Below, in pieces: positions 8,803 through 19,399 of a stretch of 64,000 nt of DNA; within the stretch, counting starts at the first letter, position 1; each line of letters begins with the position of its first letter. The notes under the pieces are model-generated. The model worked only from the letters and a program-made list of their open reading frames with translations. It was not told the DNA's origin and did no database searches. The stretch is from Streptomyces sp. NBC_00289 (GTDB lineage Bacteria > Actinomycetota > Actinomycetes > Streptomycetales > Streptomycetaceae), in assembly GCF_041435115.1 (NCBI RefSeq), contig NZ_CP108046.1, positions 5,952,001 through 6,016,000 of the forward strand. Direction: 5' to 3'. Both the position numbers and the translations under genes were made by a program.

Positions 8803-9480
8803 TCAGCTCTTCCGGCGCCCTATCAGATGCGGCTTCGCCTCCAGGCCGTCCAGGCCGTGCCAGGCCAGGTTGACCAGGTGGGCGGCCACCTCCGCCTTCT
8901 TCGGGCGGCGTACGTCCAGCCACCACTGGCCGGTCAGGGCGACCATGCCGACCAGGGCCTGGGCGTACAGGGGAGCCAGTTTCGAGTCGAAGCCCCGGTT
9001 CTTGAACTCGCGGCCCAGGATGTCCTCCACCTGGGTGGCGATGTCCGAGATGAGGGACGCGAAGGAGCCCGTCGACTGGGGGATGGGGGAGTCGCGGACC
9101 AGGATGCGGAATCCGTCCGTGTACTCCTCGATGTAGTCAAGGAGCGCGAAGGCGGCCTGTTCGCACAGCTCGCGGGGATGGCCGGCGGTCAGCGAGCTGG
9201 TCACCATGTCCAGCAGGCGCCGCATCTCGCGGTCCACCACCACCGCGTACAGCCCCTCCTTGCCGCCGAAGTGCTCGTACACCACCGGCTTGGACACCCC
9301 GGCCTTCGCCGCGATCTCCTCCACCGACGTGCCCTCGAAGCCCTTGGCGGCGAAGAGGGTGCGACCGATCTCCAGCAACTGCTGGCGGCGCTCGGCACCG
9401 GTCATCCGGGTGCGACGCGCTCGCCGCGGCTTCTCATTGCTCGGAGTGCTGCTGGAGTCGGTCGCCACGGCGTCCATCAT
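8803..9480 (-). CDS. TetR family regulator, coupled to a desaturase
   Basis: A 225-residue TetR protein with the HTH in residues 28-75 (RQQLLEIGRTLFAAKGFEGT ... GVSKPVVYEHFGGKEGLY) and a C-terminal ligand domain. Its ATG at 9480 overlaps the stop of the upstream desaturase gene as ATGA, so the two are translationally coupled. Two tandem palindromes before the desaturase (10552-10578) make autoregulation of the pair likely, probably in response to an acyl-CoA or membrane-lipid signal; that ligand is inferred from the partner gene. Confidence 0.93.
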   Translation of the reverse strand: MMDAVATDSSSTPSNEKPRRARRTRMTGAERRQQLLEIGRTLFAAKGFEGTSVEEIAAKAGVSKPVVYEHFGGKEGLYAVVVDREMRRLLDMVTSSLTAGHPRELCEQAAFALLDYIEEYTDGFRILVRDSPIPQSTGSFASLISDIATQVEDILGREFKNRGFDSKLAPLYAQALVGMVALTGQWWLDVRRPKKAEVAAHLVNLAWHGLDGLEAKPHLIGRRKS

Positions 9481-10487
9481 GCCGCCTCGGCGGTCTCCCT
9501 CTCGTGCCGGGAGCCGTCCCCGTCGGTGTTCCGGCGCGAATCGATACGCGAGCGTGACGGCCAGCGCACGTCGGACGCCCAGCCGAGCTGCTCGAACCAG
9601 CGGATGAACCGCGCCGAGGAGTCCAGCTGACCGCGCTCCACCCCGTGCCGTGCCGAGGTCGGGTCGGCGTGGTGCAGGTTGTGCCAGGACTCACCGCAGG
9701 ACAGCACCGCGAGCCACCAGACGTTGCCCGAGCGGTCGCGCGACTTGAACGGCCGCTTGCCGACCGCGTGACAGATCGAGTTGATCGACCACGTGACGTG
9801 GTGCAGCAGCGCGACCCGTACCAGCGAACCCCAGAAGAAGCCGGTGAACGCGCCCCACCAGGACATCGTCACCAGGCCGCCGATCAGCGCCGGCAGAGCC
9901 AGCGAGAGGAACGCCCACAGGATGAACAGGCGGGAGACCGCACGGAGCGCCGGGTCCTTGATCAGGTCCGGCGCGTACTTGTCCTGCGGGGTCTGCTCCT
10001 CGTCGAACAGCCAGCCGATGTGGGCCCACCACAGGCCCTTCATCAGCGCCGGGAGCGTCTCGCCGAACCGCCAGGGGGAGTGCGGGTCACCCTCCGCGTC
10101 GGAGAACTTGTGGTGCTTGCGGTGGTCGGCCACCCAGCGGACCAGCGGCCCCTCGATCGCCATCGAGCCCATGATCGCGAGGGCGATCCGCAGCGGCCGC
10201 TTGGCCTTGAAGGAACCGTGGGTGAAGTAGCGGTGGAAACCGATCGTGATGCCGTGGCAGCCCAGGTAGTAGAAGAAGACGAGCAGGCCGAGGTCCAGCC
10301 AGCTCACCCCCCAGCCCCACGCCAGCGGCACGGACGCCAGCAGCGCGAGGAACGGAACGGTGATGAAGGCGAGGAGCGCGATCTGTTCGATCGAGCGCTT
10401 CTGCTCACCGCCCAGCGTGGCGGAGGGCATGAGTGTGCCGTCGCTCGCCTCCGGGGCGTCTTCGATCACATCGGAGCTCGTGGTCAT
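9477..10487 (-). CDS. membrane acyl-CoA / fatty-acid desaturase
   Basis: A 336-residue integral-membrane di-iron desaturase. All three histidine boxes are present: HRYFTH (H-x4-H), HRKHH (H-x2-HH) and HNLHH (H-x2-HH). Hydrophobic pairs flank them, as in delta-9 desaturases such as mycobacterial DesA3. It would introduce a double bond into acyl chains to adjust membrane fluidity. The downstream TetR gene overlaps its stop. Divergent from ppc across a 286-base gap. Regiospecificity is inferred. Confidence 0.92.
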   Translation of the reverse strand: MTTSSDVIEDAPEASDGTLMPSATLGGEQKRSIEQIALLAFITVPFLALLASVPLAWGWGVSWLDLGLLVFFYYLGCHGITIGFHRYFTHGSFKAKRPLRIALAIMGSMAIEGPLVRWVADHRKHHKFSDAEGDPHSPWRFGETLPALMKGLWWAHIGWLFDEEQTPQDKYAPDLIKDPALRAVSRLFILWAFLSLALPALIGGLVTMSWWGAFTGFFWGSLVRVALLHHVTWSINSICHAVGKRPFKSRDRSGNVWWLAVLSCGESWHNLHHADPTSARHGVERGQLDSSARFIRWFEQLGWASDVRWPSRSRIDSRRNTDGDGSRHERETAEAA

Positions 10488-10551
10488 GGGCGTCCCCTGT
10501 GGGGTCGAGGGTGGAGAGAGGTGCCTTACTGCGGAACCGCGCGCAGCGCCC

Positions 10552-10578
10552 TACGGTTCCGTAACCTACGGCATCGTA
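10552..10578. promoter_or_regulatory. tandem palindromes, probable TetR operator of the desaturase operon
   Basis: TACGGTTCCGTA (10552-10563) and TACGGCATCGTA (10567-10578) are two related 12-base imperfect dyads 15 bases apart, in the desaturase-ppc divergent gap. They lie 65-91 bases upstream of the desaturase start. The coupled TetR protein is the obvious candidate to bind. No other operator-like repeat was seen in 10488-10773. Confidence 0.5.
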
Positions 10579-10773
10579 AGTATGGCAGCGCGCCGGTCGG
10601 CGGCAAGAGCCCGGAATTCTGCGCGTCCGCATGGACACCTATCCTTGGAGTCGGTCGGACAGCGCGGTCCGCTCTGAATTCTTCCCGGATGTCCGCCCCG
10701 TATGCGGCAGCCGCCGCGAGGGCAGTCCGGGTTCCCCTCCGGACGAGCTTCAACACTGCAAGGAGCCGCACCT

Positions 10774-13506
<2,733 letters not shown>

Positions 13507-13515
13507 TCCGCGAGA

Positions 13516-13558
13516 GGGCGGTGCCCCCGAGCTCGTACGAGGCTCGGGGGCACCGCCC
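13516..13558 (+). terminator. intrinsic terminator after ppc
   Basis: gggcggtgcccccgagc (13516-13532) pairs perfectly with gctcgggggcaccgccc (13542-13558): a 17-bp stem with a nine-base loop, starting nine bases past the ppc stop. No T-run, as is common in streptomycetes. It may also serve the convergent gene at 13588. Confidence 0.85.
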
Positions 13559-13587
13559 GTCCGGCACGAGGCGTGGACCCTACGGCG

Positions 13588-14076
13588 TCAGAGCACCAGG
13601 AAGGTCGCGGTGAGCAGGGCGAGGCCCGAGCCGGCCATGACCCAGGCGAGCCGGACGCGCCGCAGCCCGCCCGCGATCACCACCGAGGCCAGCAACAGGG
13701 CGCCGCCGAACGGCACCCACGCGTACAGGACTCCGGCCGGGCCGGAGCGGACCACCTCGTCGCTGCCCGGCTTGACCACGACCGTGTACGTCCGGCCCGT
13801 GCGCACCGCGACGGTCTTCGCGACGACCACCCGGCCGCGCGCCGTCGCCCCCGCCGAGACCGGCGTGAAGGGACCGGTACAGGTGTCCGCGCCACACCGC
13901 GTCACCCGGATCGTCCCGCTCTCCCGGCCCTTGGTCAGCATCGCGTGCTGCGCGGTCCCCCAGGACCCCCACACACCCGCGATCAGGATCAGCACCGCGA
14001 TGGCCGCCATCGCCGCGATCCGCCCGAAGCGCAGCACGGCGTGCGTGCCCTGACGGGAGGTGACGGCGGCATGCAT
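13588..14076 (-). CDS. hypothetical membrane protein, three TM segments
   Basis: A 162-residue protein of unknown function. A hydrophobic segment near the N-terminus (FGRIAAMAAIAVLILIAGV) is followed by an extracytoplasmic stretch with two cysteines (RCGADTC), then two C-terminal hydrophobic segments ending at the last residue. The ATG at 14076 has AAGGA about ten bases upstream; ATG at 14103 is also possible. The general layout resembles DUF3592-like membrane proteins, but I do not recognise a family with certainty. It converges on ppc. Confidence 0.7.
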   Translation of the reverse strand: MHAAVTSRQGTHAVLRFGRIAAMAAIAVLILIAGVWGSWGTAQHAMLTKGRESGTIRVTRCGADTCTGPFTPVSAGATARGRVVVAKTVAVRTGRTYTVVVKPGSDEVVRSGPAGVLYAWVPFGGALLLASVVIAGGLRRVRLAWVMAGSGLALLTATFLVL

Positions 14077-14139
14077 GGCGGAGATCCTTGGCCATGGCCG
14101 CACTCCCGGTCAACTCGGGTGGGTCCGGCGCCGGACAAG

Positions 14140-14742
14140 TCAGGAGTTGTACGTTCCCTGAGCCCGCTCCAGCCCTTCGAGCACCAGGCACTCCACCGCA
14201 TCCGCCGCCCGGTCCACGAGGTAGTCCAGCTCCTTGCGCTCCGCCGACGAGAAGTCCTTCAGCACGAAGTCCGCGACCTGCATACGACCCGGCGGCCGCC
14301 CGATCCCGAACCGCGCCCGGTGGTAGTCCGGCCCCATCGCCTTGGTCATCGACTTCAGACCGTTGTGCCCGTTGTCGCCGCCGCCGAGCTTGAGCCGCAG
14401 CGTGCCGTAGTCGATGTCGAGCTCGTCGTGCACCGCGACGATGTTTGCGGTCGGCACCTTGTAGAAGTCCCGCAGGCCGGTCACCGGCCCGCCCGACAGG
14501 TTCATGTACGACATCGGCTTCGCCAGGATCACCCGCCGGCTCGCCGGCCCCGGGGCTCCGATCCGCCCCTCCACGACCTGCGCCTGCGCCTTGCCCGCCC
14601 GCTTGAACCTCCCCCCGATCCGCCCGGCCAGCAGATCGGCCACCATGAAACCCACGTTGTGCCGGTTCATGGCGTACTCGGGCCCGGGATTACCCAGCCC
14701 CACGATCAGCCACGGGGCGCCTGCGTCGGTCGTCACGTCCAT
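14140..14742 (-). CDS. pth: peptidyl-tRNA hydrolase
   Basis: A 200-residue Pth that frees tRNA from stalled peptidyl-tRNA. The N-terminal motif [20 protein letters not shown] contains Asn18 and catalytic His28; the second signature, [18 protein letters not shown] with GHNGLKS, is present. AAGGAGAC lies six bases before the ATG. It is 84 bases downstream of rplY, a pairing found across actinobacteria. A hairpin in that gap may reduce read-through. Confidence 0.97.
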   Translation of the reverse strand: MDVTTDAGAPWLIVGLGNPGPEYAMNRHNVGFMVADLLAGRIGGRFKRAGKAQAQVVEGRIGAPGPASRRVILAKPMSYMNLSGGPVTGLRDFYKVPTANIVAVHDELDIDYGTLRLKLGGGDNGHNGLKSMTKAMGPDYHRARFGIGRPPGRMQVADFVLKDFSSAERKELDYLVDRAADAVECLVLEGLERAQGTYNS

Positions 14743-14760
14743 GTCTCCTTGAGTAACACG

Positions 14761-14794
14761 CCAGCCGCCGCCTCCCGGAGGAAGCAGCGGCTGG
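14761..14794 (-). terminator. hairpin between rplY and pth
   Basis: ccagccgc (14761-14768) pairs with gcggctgg (14787-14794), enclosing a smaller cctcc/ggagg helix. On the minus strand it sits just past rplY and just before pth, so it could act as an attenuator between the two. Confidence 0.45.
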
Positions 14795-14826
14795 TGCTGG
14801 AGCCGGGATGTCCCGGCCGGCCGGAC

Positions 14827-15414
14827 TCAGGCCTCGGCGGCCTCGTCGCCCTCGCCCTCGGCGGGAGCCTCCTCCGCCTGGGCGGCGAGGACCTGGAGGA
14901 CGACCGCGTCCTCGTCGATGGCCAGGATGGTGCCCTCGGGCAGCGGGATGTCCTTGGCGAGGATGGAGGCACCGGCCTCCAGGCCCTCGATGGAGACGGT
15001 GACCGACTCGGGGATGTGGGTGGCCTCGGCCTCGACGGTCAGCGTGCTCAGCACGTGCTCGAGCAGGTAGGCGCCCGGCGCGAGGTCACCCTCGGTCTGG
15101 ACGTAGACCTCGACGTTGACCTTCTCACCGCTGCGGACGAGCAGCAGGTCGACGTGCTCCAGGTAGCCCTTGATCGCGTCGCGCTGCACGGCCTTCGGGA
15201 TGGCGAGCTGGGTCTTGCCCTCGAGCTCGAGGGAGAGCAGGACGTTCGGGGTGCGCAGGGCGAGCAGCAGCTCGTGGCCCGGCAGCGTGATGTGGACCGG
15301 GTCGCCACCGTGACCGTAGACGACGGCGGGAACCTTGCTGTCACGGCGGATGCGGCGGGCGGCACCCTTGCCGAACTCGGTGCGGGTCTCGGCGGCGAGC
15401 TTGACCTCGGACAT
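14827..15414 (-). CDS. rplY: 50S ribosomal protein L25, long (TL5/CTC) form
   Basis: A 195-residue L25 that binds 5S rRNA. The N-terminal L25 domain (residues 1-95, with KGAARRIRRDSKVPAVVYG) is followed by the beta-rich TL5/CTC C-terminal domain and an acidic tail (EEAPAEGEGDEAAEA). ATG at 15414 follows a GAGGAG ribosome site. It lies 191 bases downstream of prs and upstream of pth, the usual actinobacterial order. CTC-type L25 proteins are often stress-induced. Confidence 0.96.
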   Translation of the reverse strand: MSEVKLAAETRTEFGKGAARRIRRDSKVPAVVYGHGGDPVHITLPGHELLLALRTPNVLLSLELEGKTQLAIPKAVQRDAIKGYLEHVDLLLVRSGEKVNVEVYVQTEGDLAPGAYLLEHVLSTLTVEAEATHIPESVTVSIEGLEAGASILAKDIPLPEGTILAIDEDAVVLQVLAAQAEEAPAEGEGDEAAEA

Positions 15415-15605
15415 GTTCACTCCTCGTAGAACTGGGGGAAGGTGGTCACCCGGCCAAACCATCGGCCTGCTACGAAGAGCGCGTCGATAACGGACCGCCG
15501 TACACAGCCTCTTGCGAAGCGGTACGGCCTCCCTCGCCGAGCAACTCGAGCAGTCTACTCGGCCGGGAGGCCGTACCCAAAAGGATCTTCGCCGCGAGCG
15601 GAGAC

Positions 15606-16580
15606 CTACTGCTCGTCGAACAGGCTCGTCACCGAACCGTCCTCGAACACCTCACGCACCGCGCTCGCGATCGTCGGCGCGATCGACAGCACCGTGATCT
15701 TGTCCAGCTGCAGTTCACCCGGCGTCGGCAGGGAGTTGGTGAACACGAACTCGCTGACCTTCGAGTTCTTCAGCCGGTCCGCCGCCGGACCCGACAGCAC
15801 ACCGTGCGTCGCCGTCACGATGACGTCCTCCGCGCCGTGCGCGAACAACGCGTCCGCGGCCGCGACGATCGTGCCACCGGTGTCGATCATGTCGTCGACC
15901 AGGACACAGACCCGGCCCTCGACCTCACCGACGACCTCGTGGACGGTCACCTGGTTCGCCACGTCCTTGTCCCGCCGCTTGTGCACGATCGCCAGCGGCG
16001 CCCCGAGACGGTCGCACCAGCGGTCGGCGACCCGCACCCGGCCCGCGTCCGGGGACACGACGGTGAGCTTGTTGCGGTCGACCTTGCGGCCCACGTAGTC
16101 CGCGAGCAGCGGCAGTGCGAACAGGTGGTCCACCGGGCCGTCGAAGAAGCCCTGGATCTGGTCCGTGTGCAGATCCACGGTCAGGATGCGGTCCGCACCC
16201 GCCGTCTTCATCATGTCCGCGATCAGCCGCGCGGAGATCGGCTCACGCCCACGGTGCTTCTTGTCCTGCCGGGCGTAACCGTAGAACGGCACGATCACCG
16301 TGATGGAGCGGGCCGACGCGCGCTTCAACGCGTCGATCATGATCAGCTGCTCCATGATCCATTTGTTGATCGGAGCCGTGTGGCTCTGGATCAGGAAACA
16401 GTCCGCACCGCGGGCGGACTCCTGGTAGCGGACGTAGATCTCACCGTTGGCGAAGTCGAAGGCCTTCGTCGGGACAACCCCGATACCCAGCTGCTGGGCA
16501 ATTTCCTCGGCAAGCTCGGGGTGGGCGCGGCCGGAGAAGAACATCATCTTCTTCTCGCCGGTCGTCTTGATCCCGGTCAC
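15606..16580 (-). CDS. prs: ribose-phosphate pyrophosphokinase (PRPP synthetase)
   Basis: A 324-residue class I PRPP synthetase, converting ribose-5-phosphate and ATP to PRPP for nucleotide, His and Trp synthesis. The divalent-cation/PRPP loop VLVDDMIDTGGTI, the flexible-loop residues KRRDKD and the Mg-binding DLH (TVDLHTDQIQGFF) are all visible. GTG at 16580 follows GAGGAG. It is in the minus-strand run glmU-prs-rplY-pth; the glmU-prs pairing is widespread in bacteria. Confidence 0.97.
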   Translation of the reverse strand: MTGIKTTGEKKMMFFSGRAHPELAEEIAQQLGIGVVPTKAFDFANGEIYVRYQESARGADCFLIQSHTAPINKWIMEQLIMIDALKRASARSITVIVPFYGYARQDKKHRGREPISARLIADMMKTAGADRILTVDLHTDQIQGFFDGPVDHLFALPLLADYVGRKVDRNKLTVVSPDAGRVRVADRWCDRLGAPLAIVHKRRDKDVANQVTVHEVVGEVEGRVCVLVDDMIDTGGTIVAAADALFAHGAEDVIVTATHGVLSGPAADRLKNSKVSEFVFTNSLPTPGELQLDKITVLSIAPTIASAVREVFEDGSVTSLFDEQ

Positions 16581-16712
16581 AGAACTGTCTCCTCAGAGGT
16601 GTCTCAGCTGGGTGTCGAGAAGACCTCTCCGGCGGGCGCGAGAGGGCCTCTCAGCTGGGGATGCGGGTGTGCATCTATCACGGTACGCCGTCACGGACGT
16701 GCCTGTTTCCGG

Positions 16713-18161
16713 TCAGCTTTCGCCTTCCGGCTCCCGAGAAGCCGCCTCGGCCGCCTTCGCCGCCGCGCTCCCCGGACGCTTGCGGGCCACCCAACCCTCG
16801 ATATTCCGCTGCTGACCACGGGCCACGGCCAGCGAACCGGGCGGCACATCCTTCGTGATCACGGACCCGGCGGCGGTGTAGGCACCGTCCCCGACCGTGA
16901 CGGGAGCCACAAACATGTTGTCCGAACCCGTCTTGCAGTGTGAACCGACGGTGGTGTGGTGCTTGCTCTCCCCGTCGTAGTTCACGAAGACGCTCGCGGC
17001 ACCGATGTTGCTGTACTCACCGATCGTCGCGTCACCGACGTAGGACAGGTGCGGGACCTTGGTTCCCTCGCCGATCGACGCGTTCTTCGTCTCGACGTAC
17101 GTACCGATCTTGGACTTGAGCCCAAGCCGGGTACCGGGCCGCAGATAGGCGTACGGCCCGACGGTCGCCTGCGGTCCCACGTGCGCGCCGTCGGCCACCG
17201 TGTTGTCGAGCCGGGCGCCCGCGCCCACCACGGTGTCCCTCAGGCGGCTGTTGGGGCCCACCTCGGCGCCCTCGCCCAGGTGGGTGGCCCCCTGCAACTG
17301 CGTGCCCGGGTGGACGACCGCGTCCCGCTCGAAGGTGACCGTGACGTCGACCCACGTCGTCGCCGGGTCGACCACGGTCACACCGGCCAGCATGGCCCGG
17401 TTCAGCAGCAGGTCGTTCAGCGTGCGCCGGGCCTCGGAGAGCTGCACCCGGTTGTTGATCCCGGCGATCTCCCGGTGGTCGGCCGCGACCGAGGCGCCGA
17501 CCCGGTGACCGGCCTCCCGGAGGATGCCGAGCACGTCCGTGAGGTACTCCTCGCCCTGACTGTTGTCCGTACGCACCTTGCCGAGCGCGTCCGCGAGGAG
17601 CTGCCCATCGAACGCGAACACCCCGGAGTTGATCTCACGGATCGCCCGCTGCGAGTCGGAGGCGTCCTTGTGCTCGACGATCGCCGTGACGGCACCCGAG
17701 ACCCCGTCGCGCACGATCCGGCCGTAGCCGGTCGCGTCCGGCACCTCCGCCGTCAGCACGGTCACCGCGTTGCCGTCGGCGGAGTGCGTCGCGGCGAGCG
17801 CCCGCAGCGTCTCACCGCTCAGCAGCGGAGTGTCACCACAGACCACGACCACCGTCCCGTCGACCGGGCCGCCCAACTCCTCCAGCGCCATGCGGACGGC
17901 GTGCCCGGTGCCGTTCTGCTGCGCCTGGACCGCGGTACGGACCCGCGGGTCGGCCTCGGTCAGGTGCGCGACGACCTGCTCCCGTGCGTGTCCGACGACG
18001 ACGACCAGGTTCTCCGGGTCCAACTCACGTGCGGCGGCGAGCACATGACCCACCAGGGAACGACCACAGATCTCATGCAGGACCTTGGGTGTGGCCGACT
18101 TCATACGGGTGCCCTCACCCGCTGCGAGAACGACGACGGCGGCCGGGCGAATGGCGCTCAC
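16713..18161 (-). CDS. glmU: bifunctional GlmU (GlcN-1-P acetyltransferase / GlcNAc-1-P uridylyltransferase)
   Basis: A 482-residue enzyme making UDP-GlcNAc for peptidoglycan. The N-terminal uridylyltransferase domain has LAAGEGTRMKSATPKVLH at about 12-29. The C-terminal left-handed beta-helix shows repeated hexapeptides (e.g. IGEYSNIGAASVFVNYDGE) with the acetyltransferase region near the end. The C-terminus beyond 455 is a short charged tail. The gene lies 117 bases downstream of tRNA-Gln on the same strand, but a strong hairpin at 18238-18267 separates them. Confidence 0.97.
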   Translation of the reverse strand: MSAIRPAAVVVLAAGEGTRMKSATPKVLHEICGRSLVGHVLAAARELDPENLVVVVGHAREQVVAHLTEADPRVRTAVQAQQNGTGHAVRMALEELGGPVDGTVVVVCGDTPLLSGETLRALAATHSADGNAVTVLTAEVPDATGYGRIVRDGVSGAVTAIVEHKDASDSQRAIREINSGVFAFDGQLLADALGKVRTDNSQGEEYLTDVLGILREAGHRVGASVAADHREIAGINNRVQLSEARRTLNDLLLNRAMLAGVTVVDPATTWVDVTVTFERDAVVHPGTQLQGATHLGEGAEVGPNSRLRDTVVGAGARLDNTVADGAHVGPQATVGPYAYLRPGTRLGLKSKIGTYVETKNASIGEGTKVPHLSYVGDATIGEYSNIGAASVFVNYDGESKHHTTVGSHCKTGSDNMFVAPVTVGDGAYTAAGSVITKDVPPGSLAVARGQQRNIEGWVARKRPGSAAAKAAEAASREPEGES

Positions 18162-18237
18162 GGGGTTGCCCTTCGGCTTTCAATGGCTGTGGGTGGACAT
18201 CCGCAGGATACCGGGGCGTTTCGCGGGGGACATGAGA

Positions 18238-18267
18238 GTGGGCCCTGACAGTGCTGTCAGGGCCCAC
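18238..18267 (-). terminator. intrinsic terminator after tRNA-Gln
   Basis: gtgggccctgacag (18238-18251) and ctgtcagggcccac (18254-18267) form a perfect 14-bp inverted repeat with a two-base centre, so the outer pairs form the stem. It lies 11 bases past the tRNA 3' end and before glmU on the minus strand. Confidence 0.8.
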
Positions 18268-18277
18268 ATCGCAAGGG

Positions 18278-18348
18278 CTCCCGGAGAAGGATTCGAACCC
18301 TCATTCAACGGACCAAAACCGTTTGTCCTGCCCTTAGACGATCCGGGA
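18278..18348 (-). tRNA. tRNA-Gln (anticodon TTG)
   Basis: Read on the minus strand, the acceptor arms TCCCGGA and TCCGGGA pair exactly over seven bases. The anticodon stem AACGG/CCGTT encloses the loop TTTTGGT, which places TTG at positions 34-36. The T arm contains GGTTCGAATCC. The discriminator base is G, and the encoded 3' end continues CCC, so CCA is not encoded. Total length is 71 bases. A protein gene ends 11 bases upstream, so the tRNA may be processed from a shared transcript. Confidence 0.95.
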
Positions 18349-18359
18349 TGGTTTTAGCG

Positions 18360-19232
18360 CTATGTCCGATTCCGTTGATCGGCTTCTCGCGCGGACTCCA
18401 CTATGCCGCACCAGGAGCCCTCGATGCGACGGTACAAGTCGGAACCCTTCAGGACTTTGATGACCAAGCAGCCGCGGTAGGAATCCCCGGTGTTCTTGCG
18501 TGCGGTCTTTGGGTTGTGTTTCTTCAGGGTCGTCTTGTGGAACCTGGAACGGTCCGCTCCGACGAGGTCGGCCCAGTACTGCTCGGCGCCCGTCACGTCC
18601 GCGTTTTCATGGATCATCACGGCGTACCGAAGGCGCTCTCGTTCCACTTCCAGTAGGTCGAGCCAGGCCAGGAACACCTCGATCATGCCCGGGTCGCTAT
18701 TGACGAAGGTGACGTTCTCTCGTCGGTCGTACGGCTTGTCCTTGGTGCCCTCGGCCCAGTACAGGCCGACACCCAGCAGGAAGAGCTCCCGGTCGGACAT
18801 CGTGCCAACCTTCTGCGCAGCGGTTTTCTTGATCCGCTGCCGCTCCTCGTCACGTACCGCCAGCTCGTGGTCCCATCGTTTGCGCGCGGCCAGCTTCGCC
18901 TGTTCTGTCGGGTCGCGCCGTTCGGGTTTCGGTAGATCCCGCACCCAGAGTGAGATCGAGCTCTTCGAGCACCCCAGTTCCGTCTGGATCCGGTCGTACG
19001 TCCAGCCCTGGAGCCGTAGCTCCCTCGCCCTGTCTCTGAGGTCGTCCTTCGCGTTCGGGCGTTTCGTCCATTCCGGGGGAGGCTCGCCCTCAAGGAGTCG
19101 GTTGAGGATGTCGTTGTTGTCGACGTGAAGCCGGTCGCGGATCTGTCGGCGGCTCAGTCCGCCCCGTCGCAGGGCCATCGCCTGCTTCCTGAGCCCCTCG
19201 AAGTCCGCGTACTTGTCCCGTGTAGGTGCCAT
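18360..19232 (-). CDS. HTH protein with a LAGLIDADG-like motif, linked to tRNA-Gln
   Basis: A 290-residue protein of unknown function. The N-terminus has two helix-turn-helix-like stretches (GGLSRRQIRDRLHVDNNDI; GWTYDRIQTELGCSKSSISL), then a basic linker. From about 150 the segment LFLLGVGLYWAEGTK resembles the LAGLIDADG helix of homing endonucleases, followed by VTFVNSDPGMIEVFLAWL. A single motif suggests a homodimer if it is a nuclease. ATG at 19232 follows GGAGGG. Base composition is visibly less GC-rich than its neighbours, suggesting acquisition. It ends 11 bases before tRNA-Gln. No integrase is present. The nuclease assignment is tentative. Confidence 0.7.
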   Translation of the reverse strand: MAPTRDKYADFEGLRKQAMALRRGGLSRRQIRDRLHVDNNDILNRLLEGEPPPEWTKRPNAKDDLRDRARELRLQGWTYDRIQTELGCSKSSISLWVRDLPKPERRDPTEQAKLAARKRWDHELAVRDEERQRIKKTAAQKVGTMSDRELFLLGVGLYWAEGTKDKPYDRRENVTFVNSDPGMIEVFLAWLDLLEVERERLRYAVMIHENADVTGAEQYWADLVGADRSRFHKTTLKKHNPKTARKNTGDSYRGCLVIKVLKGSDLYRRIEGSWCGIVESAREADQRNRT

Positions 19233-19399
19233 GGGCACACCCTCCGGGCGGAATCGGATCTTCCGGTGTCGAACGGTGCGCGATTCAGCAGTTCGAAGGA
19301 TACCGGGCGGTTTCGTTGCCGTTCGATCGCGGAGAGTGGTGTAGGCCAGTCGCGGAAACTCACCGGAAACGGGACGCCCGCCGCCCGTAGTCTGGAGCC

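Noticed and set aside
18278..18348. tRNA-Gln as an attachment site of an integrated element
   Set aside because: No integrase, excisionase or repeated tRNA 3' fragment was seen; the accessory gene lies on the 5' side.
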